A stretch of DNA of 64,000 nucleotides from Proluteimonas flavola (GCF_021191705.1 NZ_JAIWPU010000035.1:1-64000), one strand, 5' to 3'; numbered from the stretch's first letter, positions 8,751 to 18,079 are shown. Program-made: numbers and translations. The notes: generated by a model from the sequence alone, not told the origin.

Positions 8751-9499
8751 CACCACGGCAGCACCTCATCGAGATAGAAGTAGCCGCCGGTCGGGCCGGC
8801 GTCGTCGATCAGCGCGAGACGGACGCTGGTGCGCGCGCCATCGGCGACCTCGAGTTCGCCCTTCTGCTCGTCGCCCGCCTTGTTCATGTCGGTGCGCACG
8901 TAGCCGGGGTGGATCGTGTTGACCTTGATGCCGGCATCCTTGAGCGCATGCGCCAGATGCACCGTCCACGCGTTCACCGCGCTCTTGGAGACGTTATAGG
9001 CGGGGATGCCCTTGAAGTCGTAGATGAAGGACGCCGGATCCTGATGCTGACTCAGCGAGCCGAGCAGGCTGGACACGTTGACAATGCGACCGGCTGCCGA
9101 CTTGTGCAGCAGCGGCAGCAGCGCCTGGGTGATGGCGATCAGGCCGAACACGTTGGTCTCGAACGTCGTACGCCAGGTGTCGAGGGACTGGCCTGCCGTG
9201 CCGAGCTGCGCATCGTCGAGTCCGATACCGGCGTTGTTGACCAGGATGTCGAGACGGCCGTGGCGGTCTTCGATGGTCTTCGCTGCTTCGGCGATGCTGG
9301 TGGCATCGGTGACGTCGAGCGCGATGGCCTCGACCGGCAGGCCGTCGGCCTGCAGCTTCAATGCGGCTTCGACGGCCTTGTCGCGGTTGCGACCGGCCAG
9401 CAGCGTGTGCACGCCGGCCTCGGCCAGCTGACGCACGGTTTCCAGACCGATGCCACGGGTGGCGCCGGTGACGAGGGCGATGCGGGGAGAGCTGTTCAT
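8750..9499 (-). CDS. SDR-family NAD(P)-dependent oxidoreductase
   Basis: A 249-residue classical short-chain dehydrogenase. It shows the cofactor motif TGATRGIG at residues 11-18, NNAG near 87, the catalytic Ser near 140 and YNVSK (catalytic Tyr and Lys) near 159. The N-terminal MNSSPRIALVTG start at 9499 is preceded by a GGAG-type site. It is inserted between the RND transporter and the outer-membrane factor genes and is coupled to the latter. The substrate is unknown. Location suggests it modifies a compound handled by the pump, similar in idea to MexS beside MexEF-OprN, though MexS is a different family. Confidence 0.88.
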   Translation of the reverse strand: MNSSPRIALVTGATRGIGLETVRQLAEAGVHTLLAGRNRDKAVEAALKLQADGLPVEAIALDVTDATSIAEAAKTIEDRHGRLDILVNNAGIGLDDAQLGTAGQSLDTWRTTFETNVFGLIAITQALLPLLHKSAAGRIVNVSSLLGSLSQHQDPASFIYDFKGIPAYNVSKSAVNAWTVHLAHALKDAGIKVNTIHPGYVRTDMNKAGDEQKGELEVADGARTSVRLALIDDAGPTGGYFYLDEVLPW

Positions 9500-9593
9500 G
9501 GATGACTCCTGGATTGGGGATCTGGGGTGGGGCCGCGCGCGTCGGCGCGGCCTGGGTGGAAAGAGGGAACGTGTGCGGTGTGGACGGCGTGGG

Positions 9594-12500
9594 TCATGCG
9601 TGCACCCCCGTCCCCGGCGCGTCATGCGCGACCGGCTTGTGCGACACCACCGGGGTATTGGCGAGCTTGCGCAGCGCGACGTAGAACACCGGCGTCAGGA
9701 ACAGGCCGAACAGGGTCACGCCCAGCATGCCGGCGAACACGGTGACGCCGGTGATCGAGCGGACTTCCGCGCCTGCCCCCGTCGACAGCGCCAGCGGCAC
9801 GGTGCCGGCGATGAAGGCGACCGAGGTCATGACGATCGGGCGCAGGCGCAGGCGGCTGGCTTCCAGCGCGGATTCGATGATGCCCTTGCCCTGCATTTCC
9901 AGTTCGCGGGCGAACTCGACGATCAGGATCGCGTTCTTGCATGCCAGGCCCATCAACACGACCAGCCCCACCTGCACGAACACGTTGTTGTCGCCGCCCG
10001 CCAGCCACACGCCGAACAGGGCGGACAGCAGCGTCATCGGCACGATCAGGATCACCGCCAGCGGCAGCGACCAGCTTTCGTACAAGGCCGCGAGCACGAG
10101 GAATGCCAGCAGCACCGCGAGCGGGAACACCACCATCGCCGCACCGCTCTGGTTCGACTGCTGATAGCTCAGGTCGCTCCAGCCGATGCCCATGCCGGCC
10201 GGCAGCACCTGCCCGGCAAGCTCGGTGACCTTGGCCATGGCCTCGCCCGACGAGAGCACGCGCGGATCGGCATCGCCCAGCAGGTCGGCGGCGGGATAGC
10301 CGTTGAAGCGGATCACCGGATCGGGGCCGTAGGTCTGGCGCACGTCGACCATCGACCCCACCGGCACCATCTCGCCCGCCTCGTTGCGCGTGCGCAGGTT
10401 GGCGATGTCGGACACTTCGTCGCGGAACTGGCCGTCGGCCTGGGCGATGACCTGCCAGGTGCGGCCGAACATGTTGAAGTCGTTGACGTAGGCCGAACCG
10501 AGATACGTCTGCAGCGTGTCGAAGAGTTCGGTCAGCGGCACGCCCTGCGCCTTCGCCTTGACCCGATCCACGTCGGCATCGAGCTGCGGCACGTTGGCCT
10601 GGTAGCTGCTGATCGGATAGCCGAGGCCCGGCGTCTGCATCGCCGCGCCCTGGAACGCCTGCACGGCGGCCTGCAGCTCGCCATAGCCCAGGCGCGTGCG
10701 GTCTTCGACGAACAGCGACCAGCCCGAGCCGTTGCCGAGGCCCTGGATCGGCGGCGGCATGAAGGCGAAGGTGAAGCCTTCCTGGATCGTCGAAAACTTC
10801 TGGTTGAGTTCTGCGGTGATCGCTTCGGCGGTGCGCGAGCGCTCGCTGAAGGGATCGAGGGTGAAGAAGATCACGCCGTTGTTCGGCGTATTGGTGAACT
10901 GCAGCGGGTTGAGGCCCGGGAACGCGATCTCGCTGGCGACGCCGTCGACTTCACTGGCGAGCTCGGCCATCTTCTTCAGCACCGTGTCGGTGCGCTCGAT
11001 CGATGCGCCCTCCGGCATCTTCACGCCGGCGATCACGTACAGCTTGTCCTGCACCGGAATGAAGCCGGCCGGCACCACCTTGAGCATCACGCCCGCGCCG
11101 ACCAGCAGCGCCGCGTACACCAGGAACACCGCGCCGCGGCGGCCCAGCGAACGCGACACTGCGCCTTCGTAGCGTTCCGAACTGCGGTTGAAGAAGCGGT
11201 TGAACGGGCGGAACAGCCAACCGAACAGGCGATCGATGATGCGCGTCAGGCGATCCTTCGGTGCGCCGTGCGCGCGCAGCAGCTTGGCGGCGAGCGCAGG
11301 CGACAGGGTCAGCGAATTGATCGCCGAGATCACCGTCGAGATCGCGATGGTCACCGCGAACTGCTTGTAGAACTGGCCGGTCACGCCGGTCAGGAACGCC
11401 ATCGGCACGAACACCGCACACAGCACCAGCGCGATCGCGATGATCGGGCCGGAGACTTCCCGCATCGCCAGATGCGCGGCCTCCAATGGCGACGCGCCGA
11501 GTTCGATGTGCCGCTCGACGTTCTCCACCACGACGATCGCGTCGTCGACCACGATGCCGATCGCCAGCACCAGCCCGAACAGGGTCAGCGTGTTGATCGA
11601 ATAGCCGAGCAGGTACAGCACCGCGAAGGTGCCGACGATCGACACCGGCACCGCCAGCAGCGGAATGATCGACGCACGCCAGGTCTGCAGGAACAGGATC
11701 ACCACCAGCACCACCAGCAGCGTCGCCTCGATCAGCGTGACCACGACCGACTTGATCGAATCGCGCACGAAGATCGTGGTGTCGTAGATCGACTGGATCT
11801 CCACGCCCGGCGGCAGCTGCGGGCGCAGCTCGTCCATCTTCGCGACGACACCGTCGCGGATGTCGAGCGCGTTCGCGCCCGGCGCCTGGAAGATGCCGAT
11901 CGCGGCCGCGTTCTTGCCGTCGAGGCGCGCACGCAGCGTGTAGTCGCCGGCCGCGAGTTCGATACGCGCGACATCGGCCAGGCGCACGAGCTCACCATCG
12001 GCGCCGGACTTCAGCACGATGTCGCCGAATTCCTCGACGCTTTCGAGGCGACCCTTGGCGTTGATCGGCAGCAGGAAGTCGCTGCCGCCCGGCATCGGTT
12101 CCGCGCCGAGCTGGCCGGCGGACACCTGCACGTTCTGCTCGCGCACCGCGCGCACCACGTCGCTCGCGGTCATGCCGCGCGCGGCGATCCTGTCGGGATC
12201 GAGCCACAGCCGCATCGCGTAATCGCCACCGCCGAACAGCTGCGCATCGCCGACGCCAGCGATTTTGGTCATCTCGTCCCGGACGTGCAGCCGCATGTAG
12301 TTGCGCAGGTACAGCGAGTCGTAACGGCCGTCCTCCGAGGTCAGATGCACGACCATCAGGAACACCGGCGACTGCTTCTGCGTGGTCACGCCCTGCCGTC
12401 GGACGTCCTCCGGCAATCGTGCGAGGGCCTGGGCCACACGGTTCTGCACGCGCACCGCCGCTTCGTCGGCATCGGTGCCGGGCTTGAAGGTCACGGTGAG

Positions 12501-12773
12501 CTGCAGCACGCCGTCGGAACCGGCGACGGACTTGACGTACATCATGTCCTCGACGCCGTTGATGGCTTCCTCGAGCGGCGTCGCCACGGTTTCGGCGATC
12601 ACCTTCGGATTGGCGCCGGGATACACGGTGCGCACGACCACCGAAGGCGGCACGACCTCGGGGTATTCGCCGATCGGCAGCAGCGGGATGGCGATCAGGC
12701 CACCGGCGAAGATCAGGATCGACAGCACCGCGGCGAAGATCGGCCGGTCGATGAAGAAGCGGGAGAAGTCCAC
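9594..12773 (-). CDS. RND multidrug efflux permease, MexF-like (HAE1 family)
   Basis: Inner-membrane proton-driven transporter, 1059 residues with the usual 12 transmembrane segments and two large periplasmic loops. The N-terminus VDFSRFFIDRPIFAAVLS and the following EYPEVVPPSVVVR closely resemble MexF-type pumps. The proton-relay pair lies in GIVVDDAIVVVEN near residue 410. GTG at 12773 is chosen as start because AAGGAT lies 10 bases upstream and the family begins with this segment. The region upstream of the GTG is palindromic REP sequence, not coding. Substrates are likely hydrophobic drugs or phenolics, by family analogy. Confidence 0.95.
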   Translation of the reverse strand: MDFSRFFIDRPIFAAVLSILIFAGGLIAIPLLPIGEYPEVVPPSVVVRTVYPGANPKVIAETVATPLEEAINGVEDMMYVKSVAGSDGVLQLTVTFKPGTDADEAAVRVQNRVAQALARLPEDVRRQGVTTQKQSPVFLMVVHLTSEDGRYDSLYLRNYMRLHVRDEMTKIAGVGDAQLFGGGDYAMRLWLDPDRIAARGMTASDVVRAVREQNVQVSAGQLGAEPMPGGSDFLLPINAKGRLESVEEFGDIVLKSGADGELVRLADVARIELAAGDYTLRARLDGKNAAAIGIFQAPGANALDIRDGVVAKMDELRPQLPPGVEIQSIYDTTIFVRDSIKSVVVTLIEATLLVVLVVILFLQTWRASIIPLLAVPVSIVGTFAVLYLLGYSINTLTLFGLVLAIGIVVDDAIVVVENVERHIELGASPLEAAHLAMREVSGPIIAIALVLCAVFVPMAFLTGVTGQFYKQFAVTIAISTVISAINSLTLSPALAAKLLRAHGAPKDRLTRIIDRLFGWLFRPFNRFFNRSSERYEGAVSRSLGRRGAVFLVYAALLVGAGVMLKVVPAGFIPVQDKLYVIAGVKMPEGASIERTDTVLKKMAELASEVDGVASEIAFPGLNPLQFTNTPNNGVIFFTLDPFSERSRTAEAITAELNQKFSTIQEGFTFAFMPPPIQGLGNGSGWSLFVEDRTRLGYGELQAAVQAFQGAAMQTPGLGYPISSYQANVPQLDADVDRVKAKAQGVPLTELFDTLQTYLGSAYVNDFNMFGRTWQVIAQADGQFRDEVSDIANLRTRNEAGEMVPVGSMVDVRQTYGPDPVIRFNGYPAADLLGDADPRVLSSGEAMAKVTELAGQVLPAGMGIGWSDLSYQQSNQSGAAMVVFPLAVLLAFLVLAALYESWSLPLAVILIVPMTLLSALFGVWLAGGDNNVFVQVGLVVLMGLACKNAILIVEFARELEMQGKGIIESALEASRLRLRPIVMTSVAFIAGTVPLALSTGAGAEVRSITGVTVFAGMLGVTLFGLFLTPVFYVALRKLANTPVVSHKPVAHDAPGTGVHA

Positions 12774-12830
12774 GGGGAAATCCTTGTGGGCGGCGCGGGG
12801 GCCGCAGTGGGAAACGAAGGCAAGCGAATC

Positions 12831-12937
12831 CGTCATTCCCGCGTACGCGGGAATCCAGCGTCTTTCGCCTCCCAGAACAAAGTCACTGGATCCCCGCTTG
12901 ATCAGACATGCGTCTGTTGAAAGCCGCGGGGATGACG
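12831..12937. repeat. REP element inside the efflux operon
   Basis: The 223-base gap between the adaptor gene and the RND permease gene holds palindromes. ATTCCCGCG-TA-CGCGGGAAT lies at 12835-12854. A longer-range partner (GGATCCCCGC at about 12888 with GCGGGGATGACG at about 12926) completes a CGTCATTCCCGC-type repeat familiar in Xanthomonadaceae. In an operon this could damp or stabilise the mRNA segment between adaptor and pump. Confidence 0.75.
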
Positions 12938-12996
12938 ATCAGGAGATTCAGGCCATGACGCGCTCTCACAGCGCACGCCGCGGACCAGGCAACAGA

Positions 12997-14196
12997 TCAG
13001 CGCTTCGCGACGGCCTCGATCGGCGCACCACCGCGCATCGCGACCGCCGTCGGCGCGACCGGCATGCCCGGCATGAAGACCTTCTGCACGCCGTTGACGA
13101 TCACGCGGTCGCCGGCGGCGAGGCCCGATTCGACGACGCGCAGGCCTTCGACGATGCGGCCCGGCACGATGTCGCGACGCTGGGCGGTGTTGTCCTCGCC
13201 GACGACGTAGACGAACTTGCGGTCCTGGTCGGTGATGACGGCCTTGTCGTCGATCAGGATCGCCGGCCGCGCGGCCGCGCCTTCCAGCTGCACGCGGGCG
13301 AACAGGCCGGGGGTGAAGCGACGGTCCGGATTCGGCAGCACGGCGCGGGCGCGCACGGTGCCGGTCGCGGGATCGATCTGGTTGTCGAGGAAGTCGACGG
13401 TGCCAGCGTGCGGATAGCCGGTCTCGTCGGCGAGACCCACGCGCACGGCGTTGTCGGCATTGCTGCGCTCGCCGGCGCGCGACATCGCCTGGTGGCGCAG
13501 GTAGGTGCGCTCATCGGTCTCGAAGTAGACGTGCACCGGATCCTGCGAGACCACGGTGGTCAGCAGCGACGCATCGGCCTGGGCGAGGTTGCCGGTGGTC
13601 AGCATCGCGCGTCCGGCGCGACCGGCGACCGGCGCACGCACTTCGGTGAACGCCAGATCCAGTCGGGCAGTTTCAACCGCTGCCTGGGCACCGCGCACGG
13701 CGGCTTCGGCTTCGGCGCGACCGGCGCTGCGGGCTTCGAAGTCGTCGCGCGAGATCGCGCTGGCATCGATCAGTTGCTGCGCGCGGGTGTGACGCGTGGT
13801 CGCCAGCTGGGCATCGGCGCGGGCACGGGCGAGTTCGGCTTCCGCGCGCTGCAACGCCGCGCGGTAGGGACGCGGGTCGATGACGAACAGCAGGTCGCCC
13901 TGCTTCACTTCATCGCCTTCGGCGTAGGCCACGCGCTGCACGTAACCGCTGACGCGCGGGCGCAGTTCCACGCTTTCGATCGCAGCGATGCGGCCGGTGG
14001 CGTCGTTCCAGTCCTGCACCTGTTCCGACAGCACGGCGGCGACGCCGACATCCGGCGGTGGCGGCTGGGCCTGGTCCTGCGCCTGGGTGTCGCAACCTGC
14101 GATGACGAGCGCGACGGCAACGGCGAGACCGGTCGCGGCGAGGGCGCGCCACGCGCGCGGGCTTGGGAGGGAATGAAAGGGGTGGGAGCGGATCAT
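12997..14196 (-). CDS. RND efflux periplasmic adaptor (membrane fusion protein, HlyD/MexE-like)
   Basis: A 399-residue membrane-fusion lipoprotein linking the inner-membrane pump to the outer-membrane channel. The signal peptide (LAATGLAVAVALVIAGC) ends in a lipobox cysteine near residue 27. The lipoyl half-motif VELRPRVSGYVQ lies near 67, followed by a coiled-coil hairpin (residues 105-175) and beta-barrel domain (FTEVRAPVAGRAGR near 180). The ATG at 14196 overlaps the upstream SDR stop as ATGA, so translation is coupled. It is second in the efflux operon. Confidence 0.93.
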   Translation of the reverse strand: MIRSHPFHSLPSPRAWRALAATGLAVAVALVIAGCDTQAQDQAQPPPPDVGVAAVLSEQVQDWNDATGRIAAIESVELRPRVSGYVQRVAYAEGDEVKQGDLLFVIDPRPYRAALQRAEAELARARADAQLATTRHTRAQQLIDASAISRDDFEARSAGRAEAEAAVRGAQAAVETARLDLAFTEVRAPVAGRAGRAMLTTGNLAQADASLLTTVVSQDPVHVYFETDERTYLRHQAMSRAGERSNADNAVRVGLADETGYPHAGTVDFLDNQIDPATGTVRARAVLPNPDRRFTPGLFARVQLEGAAARPAILIDDKAVITDQDRKFVYVVGEDNTAQRRDIVPGRIVEGLRVVESGLAAGDRVIVNGVQKVFMPGMPVAPTAVAMRGGAPIEAVAKR

Positions 14197-15023
14197 GAGC
14201 GGGATTCCTGGGGGGAGGCGGCGGTGGCGAGGCGACGCAGCAAGGCGCTGGCATCGGTCTGGTGGGATTGGGTGGGTGGGCAGGGGCCGATATCGAGGTC
14301 GTCGGACAGGCCGGGCGGGCGCACGGCGGCGCCGATCGGGAAGCGCACGAGGGCGACGTCCGCATTCGCGGCGCCATCGACCAGACGCAGCGCGTGGTCG
14401 GCGATCGCATCGACATCCGGCCATTGCGCACGCGCATGGGCGGCGTTGGCATCGCAGCGCACCGGCGAATCGACGGCGAGCATCTGCACGCGCACCGGCA
14501 GCGTGCGGGCTTCTTCGTGCAGCACCCGCGCGAGCATCCGCAGCGCGGACGCGCCGATCGAGTGATGGCCGTAGCCGGACCACGGCTGGTCCGCGCCCGG
14601 GCCGCCGACCAGCACGTAGCCGGCGCGCGGCTGTGTGGCGAGCAGCGGGAGCAGATGCCGCGCGATGGACAGATGCGGCAGCAGGTCTTCGTCGAGGCGA
14701 CGACGCAGGAAGTCCACGGGCGCATCGAGCACACGCTGGCTGCCGACCGCGCCGCGGATCGCCGCGATCACCGAGCCCGGCGGCGGGCCGGGCAATGCAC
14801 GCAGGCGCGCTGCGAGATCGGATGCGCCACCGTCGCTGCGAATGTCGGCGAACAGTGTCGTCAGTGCGGCGCCGTGCCGGGCCTGCAGGCGGTCCAGCGC
14901 ATCGGTGTCATTGGCGACCGCGATGGTGCGGCGTCCGGTGGCCAGCGCTTGTGCAACCACGCGCGTTCCGACCATCCCGGTGGCGCCTACAATCACCAAG
15001 GGCGCCTTGATTGTCCCTTTCAT
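14193..15023 (-). CDS. NAD(P)-binding SDR-like oxidoreductase
   Basis: A 276-residue protein with an N-terminal dinucleotide-binding motif VGATGMVGTR at residues 11-20 (atypical SDR GxxGxxG pattern) and a Rossmann-like fold. The YGHHS segment near 160 replaces the classical YxxxK, so catalytic competence as a classical SDR is doubtful. It is the first gene of the efflux operon, 381 bases from the divergent LysR gene, and its stop overlaps the adaptor start. ATG at 15023 is supported by GGGAG about 10 bases upstream. Function in the pump's physiology is unknown. Confidence 0.75.
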   Translation of the reverse strand: MKGTIKAPLVIVGATGMVGTRVVAQALATGRRTIAVANDTDALDRLQARHGAALTTLFADIRSDGGASDLAARLRALPGPPPGSVIAAIRGAVGSQRVLDAPVDFLRRRLDEDLLPHLSIARHLLPLLATQPRAGYVLVGGPGADQPWSGYGHHSIGASALRMLARVLHEEARTLPVRVQMLAVDSPVRCDANAAHARAQWPDVDAIADHALRLVDGAANADVALVRFPIGAAVRPPGLSDDLDIGPCPPTQSHQTDASALLRRLATAASPQESRS

Positions 15024-15311
15024 GGGATTTTGTCTCCCGAAAACCGGTCTTTGATCGACGCCGGGACACCGCGGGGGCGGGCATTGCCGGGCAGCCAGGA
15101 CCACAGCCAGCCCCAGCCGGCACGGCCAGCCTGGAGCCGCTTCGGAGTGGCGATCCGTGCGCTAGACGATTGATTCGGCGGGATTTCCATGCGCAGCCCA
15201 CGGCGACGCGCGGGGGCGGTCGCGGGGCGTGGCACAGGGGGCGCGGCGGGACGGGGGGCGGACATGGGCGGCGTCGACTCGGGGGATGCCGCAGATCATC
15301 CGCCTCGAAAG

Positions 15312-15351
15312 GGGACTTGATTAGTCCCGATTCGAGGGAATAATTATCCCC
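15312..15351. promoter_or_regulatory. Candidate LysR operator/promoter region
   Basis: Two dyads lie side by side in the divergent interval: GGGACT-N5-AGTCCC at 15312-15328 and GGGAATAATTATCCCC at 15336-15351 (one mismatch from a perfect palindrome). The second is the only AT-rich core in the interval. LysR regulators usually bind such sites between their own gene and the divergent target operon, so this is the likely site controlling both. The rest of the 15024-15404 gap shows no gene. Confidence 0.6.
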
Positions 15352-15404
15352 ATCACGGTCCAATCCTCCGCGCACCGTGCGCGCGCCCGCTCCAGGAGTT
15401 CCAC

Positions 15405-16457
15405 ATGGCACACGATCTCAACGAGACCCTGATCTTCGTCAAGGTGGTCGAGCAGGGCAGCTTCATCGCGGCCGCCAACGCGCTCGGCCTGCCCAAGACC
15501 ACGGTCAGCCGCAAGGTGCAGGAACTCGAACAGCGACTCGGCGCGCGCCTGCTCAACCGCACCACGCGCAGGCTCGGCCTGACAGAGGCCGGCAGCATCT
15601 ATCACGAGCATTGCCAGCGCATCGCACGTGGGCTCGAAGAAGCGGAGAGCGCGGTCGCGCAGTTGCAGTCCGGCCCGCGCGGCTGGCTGCGCTTCACCGT
15701 GCCGTATTCGATCGGCATCACCTGGATCGCGCCGCTGCTCGGCGACTTCCAGGCGCAGTACCCCGAGATCCAGCTCGACATGCACATGGGCAACGAGAAG
15801 CTCGACCTGATCGCAGGCGAAGCCGACCTCGCGCTGCGTATCGGCACGCTGCCCGATTCCAACCTCGTCGCGCGCAAGCTCGGCAGCCTGCGCACGCAGG
15901 TCTTCGCCAGCCAGTCCTACATCGAACAGCACGGCGAACCGCTGCACCCCGACGACCTGCAGCACCACCGCACGCTGGTGATGCGTAAGAGCCACAACGC
16001 GAACAACCGTTTCATCTGGTCGCTGACCGACGGCCGCGCGCTTCGCGATTTCCCGGTCAACCCGCAACTCGTCGCCAACGATCCTGCCGCGCTCAACTGG
16101 GCGCTGATCAAGGGCGAAGGCCTGATGCTCACCGGCGATGTGATGGCCAAGGCCTTCGTCGAAGCCGGCATGGCGCAACGCGTGCTTGCCGGTTGGACCG
16201 GCCCGGAAGTCGATTTCAACGCCGTCTTCCCCGGCGGCCGCCTCGTGTCGCCGAAGGTCCGCGCGTTCGTCGATTTCCTGATCGAACGCCTGAACTTCGA
16301 CGCCGACCACATGCAGACGCTGTGTCAGGTGCAGCAGCAGGCGCTGGAAGCGAAGGCAGCCGGCAAGGTCGCGCTCGCGCAGCTGGAGAAGGCGTCGCGG
16401 CGGGCGGGGGGGCCTGAGCTCGATCTCGAGGAAGAGATCGTGCACGTGGAGCGCTGA
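15405..16457 (+). CDS. LysR-family transcriptional regulator
   Basis: A 350-residue LysR regulator, longer than the usual 300 because of a C-terminal tail of about 45 residues. The winged helix-turn-helix is at the N-terminus (GSFIAAANALGLPKTTVSRK near residues 19-38), followed by the linker helix and a periplasmic-binding-like effector domain from about residue 90. RBS CAGGAG precedes the ATG. It is divergent from the RND operon, as MexT is relative to mexEF-oprN, so it probably activates or represses that operon in response to a small ligand. The tail after residue 305 has no recognised motif. Confidence 0.92.
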   Translation: MAHDLNETLIFVKVVEQGSFIAAANALGLPKTTVSRKVQELEQRLGARLLNRTTRRLGLTEAGSIYHEHCQRIARGLEEAESAVAQLQSGPRGWLRFTVPYSIGITWIAPLLGDFQAQYPEIQLDMHMGNEKLDLIAGEADLALRIGTLPDSNLVARKLGSLRTQVFASQSYIEQHGEPLHPDDLQHHRTLVMRKSHNANNRFIWSLTDGRALRDFPVNPQLVANDPAALNWALIKGEGLMLTGDVMAKAFVEAGMAQRVLAGWTGPEVDFNAVFPGGRLVSPKVRAFVDFLIERLNFDADHMQTLCQVQQQALEAKAAGKVALAQLEKASRRAGGPELDLEEEIVHVER

Positions 16458-16483
16458 TCCGCTTCTGCCCGGCAAGTGCCGAA

Positions 16484-16506
16484 GAGGCCGCGCGAGTCGC
16501 GGCCTC
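16484..16506. terminator. Hairpin between convergent LysR and TonB-like genes
   Basis: GAGGCCGCG and its complement form a 9-bp stem with a 5-base loop 27 bases after the LysR stop. There is no T-run on either side, so efficiency as an intrinsic terminator is uncertain. It is nonetheless placed where both convergent genes end. Confidence 0.5.
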
Positions 16507-16706
16507 TCCGTGATGCATTCGCACAGGCGTGCTGCAGCGGCAGGCGAGGCGCGGCGACCCTGGCCGCGGACACACCCTCGAAAGATGCGTGCCGAGCAGA
16601 CCCTGCACGGGAAGCGCATCTGCCAGCGAGTCGATGGCTTGTGCGGAATCGCGTTCCGTGCGCGCTTCGTGCCCCGGTTCTGGGGCGCGAAGCGCACAGA
16701 AGCGGA

Positions 16707-17747
16707 TCAGTTGGCCGCAGGCGCGAACCCGATCGTTCGACGCGTCGTCACCGGTGCCGGCACCGGTTCGAAGCGCCAGCGGCGCACCGCCGCCAATGCC
16801 TCGCGATCGAAGGTGCGTGGCGGATCGGCGCGGACCACGCGGGCGTTGCTGACCGAGCCGTCGACGCCAACGGTGAACTCGACCATGACTTCGCCGCTCG
16901 TGCCGGCGCGCAGGGCGTCGGCGGGATAGCGCGGTGCGGGGGTGCTGAGCGGGCGCAGCTGCGCGGGCGCAGCCGCCGTTGCGACCGGTGCAGGCGTCGG
17001 GGCCGCAGGCGCAGGCGCTTGCTGTGGCACGGGTTCCGGGCGGGCGGCCTCTTGGGCGGCGGCCTGGCGGGCGGCTTCTTCGCGAGCGCTCTGTTCGCTG
17101 GCTGCCTGCTGCTGCGCCAGTTGCTGCGCAGCGGCGGCCTGCTGCTGTTGCTGCTGCTGCGCGCGTTCGCGTTCGACGGTCTGGGCGCGTTGCGCTTCCT
17201 GCTCGGCGGTCAGCTTCTGCTGTTCGGCGCGCGCGGCAGTCTGTTCCTCGGCACTGGCGATGCTCGCGCGCAGACGCTCGAGCGCGGGATGCGTGCTGTC
17301 GGCGCGCTCGATCAGGCCGAGCAGGCGACGCGCTTCGGCATAGTCGCCGCGGTCGCGGCTCTGCTCGGTCGCGATGACGCTCATCGGCAACAGGTCGATC
17401 AATGCGCTGGACGCCGCGGCGTCGCCGGCCTGCTTCTCGCGCAGCGCGAGGTAGTACTCCATCGCGTTCTCGCCGGCCGGCGCGTACAGACGGCTTTCCT
17501 GGTAGGCGGCCGAAGCCGCGCTGCGCAGTTCGTCGACCGACAGTCCGGCGATCGCATCGTCGGCCGCCTGCTGCCGCGCAGCCGCCTGCTGGGTGGCCTG
17601 CGCGGTGACCGCGCCCGGCGCCGCGGCGGCAGGCGCCTCGGCATCTTCACTGCGCCCGCAGGCGACCAGTACACATACCAGACCCACAACAGCGGCCCGC
17701 CGCGCGCGAGACGCGCGACGGGCCGTCGGAATCTTCGAGACCATCAT
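16707..17747 (-). CDS. Lipoprotein with C-terminal TonB domain
   Basis: A 346-residue exported protein. The hydrophobic N-terminal stretch (AAVVGLVCVLVAC) ends in a lipobox cysteine near residue 30, so the protein is probably lipid-anchored. The middle (about 150-240) is a Gln/Ala/Glu-rich helical region with a poly-Gln run, then a short Pro/Ala linker. The C-terminal 80 residues form a TonB_C domain (YPADALRAGTSGEVMVEFTV and the RRWRFEPVP strand). Canonical TonB uses an N-terminal transmembrane helix; this one has none except the signal. It may couple a periplasmic stress or transport function. It is the last core gene before the island. Confidence 0.75.
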   Translation of the reverse strand: MMVSKIPTARRASRARRAAVVGLVCVLVACGRSEDAEAPAAAAPGAVTAQATQQAAARQQAADDAIAGLSVDELRSAASAAYQESRLYAPAGENAMEYYLALREKQAGDAAASSALIDLLPMSVIATEQSRDRGDYAEARRLLGLIERADSTHPALERLRASIASAEEQTAARAEQQKLTAEQEAQRAQTVERERAQQQQQQQAAAAQQLAQQQAASEQSAREEAARQAAAQEAARPEPVPQQAPAPAAPTPAPVATAAAPAQLRPLSTPAPRYPADALRAGTSGEVMVEFTVGVDGSVSNARVVRADPPRTFDREALAAVRRWRFEPVPAPVTTRRTIGFAPAAN

Positions 17748-17910
17748 CTTTCCCCAAGGATGCATGTCCGCAAGAGTGCGTAGAACGCGTCAGTCGCGAC
17801 GATTTGTCAATCCTTGCGCGGTTTCGGGCCCGGCAGACTGTCGACGCGATCATGAATCTTGGCAGCCTGATCGCCGTCGATCACGTCCGTTCGAGTCCCT
17901 GGTTGCATGG

Positions 17911-17928
17911 CTATTCGCCGATGTACAA
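17911..17928. repeat. Candidate distal attachment site (attR-like)
   Basis: CTATTCGCCGATGTACAA. Read on the minus strand this is a diverged counterpart of the mnmE 3' end: it would encode a Leu-Tyr-Ile-Gly-Glu-stop ending against Phe-Cys-Ile-Gly-Lys-stop in mnmE. It matches 12 of 18 bases, including CCGATG. The collinear flanking homology with the 22.77 kb copy is what makes the site credible. Confidence 0.5.
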
Positions 17929-17987
17929 AGTCTGATCGATTGATATCTCGTTGATTTCCAATGATCTTGTGAGGGTCATTGGTCCGC

Positions 17988-18040
17988 TTGGACCTGTTCT
18001 TGGATCCAGAACACGGGATTCCTTGATGGCGATCCATACG
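17988..18040. repeat. Island-end repeat, copy 1 (TTGGACC motif)
   Basis: Begins TTGGACCTGTTCTTGGATCC and continues with CCTTGATGGCG. It is a diverged copy of the sequence at 22845-22903, at the same distance (about 60 bases) from the att-like site. A third, shorter relative lies at 44766-44792. The repeated GGACC units resemble arm-type recombinase-binding sites. This part of the 17748-18147 gap contains no gene. Confidence 0.6.
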
Positions 18041-18079
18041 CGTAGTGGATCGTCTCTCGGCGCTTGGCCTGCAGGAAGG

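Noticed and set aside
9450-12920. 1156-codon plus-strand frame opposite the RND permease
   Set aside because: Full antisense overlap with a well-supported MexF-like gene; composition (His/Arg/Asp/Gln-rich) is that of a shadow frame.
17889-17903. GTTCGAGTCCC-like tRNA T-arm near the island end
   Set aside because: No acceptor, D or anticodon arm can be folded upstream, so it is not a tRNA and the att site is better explained by mnmE.
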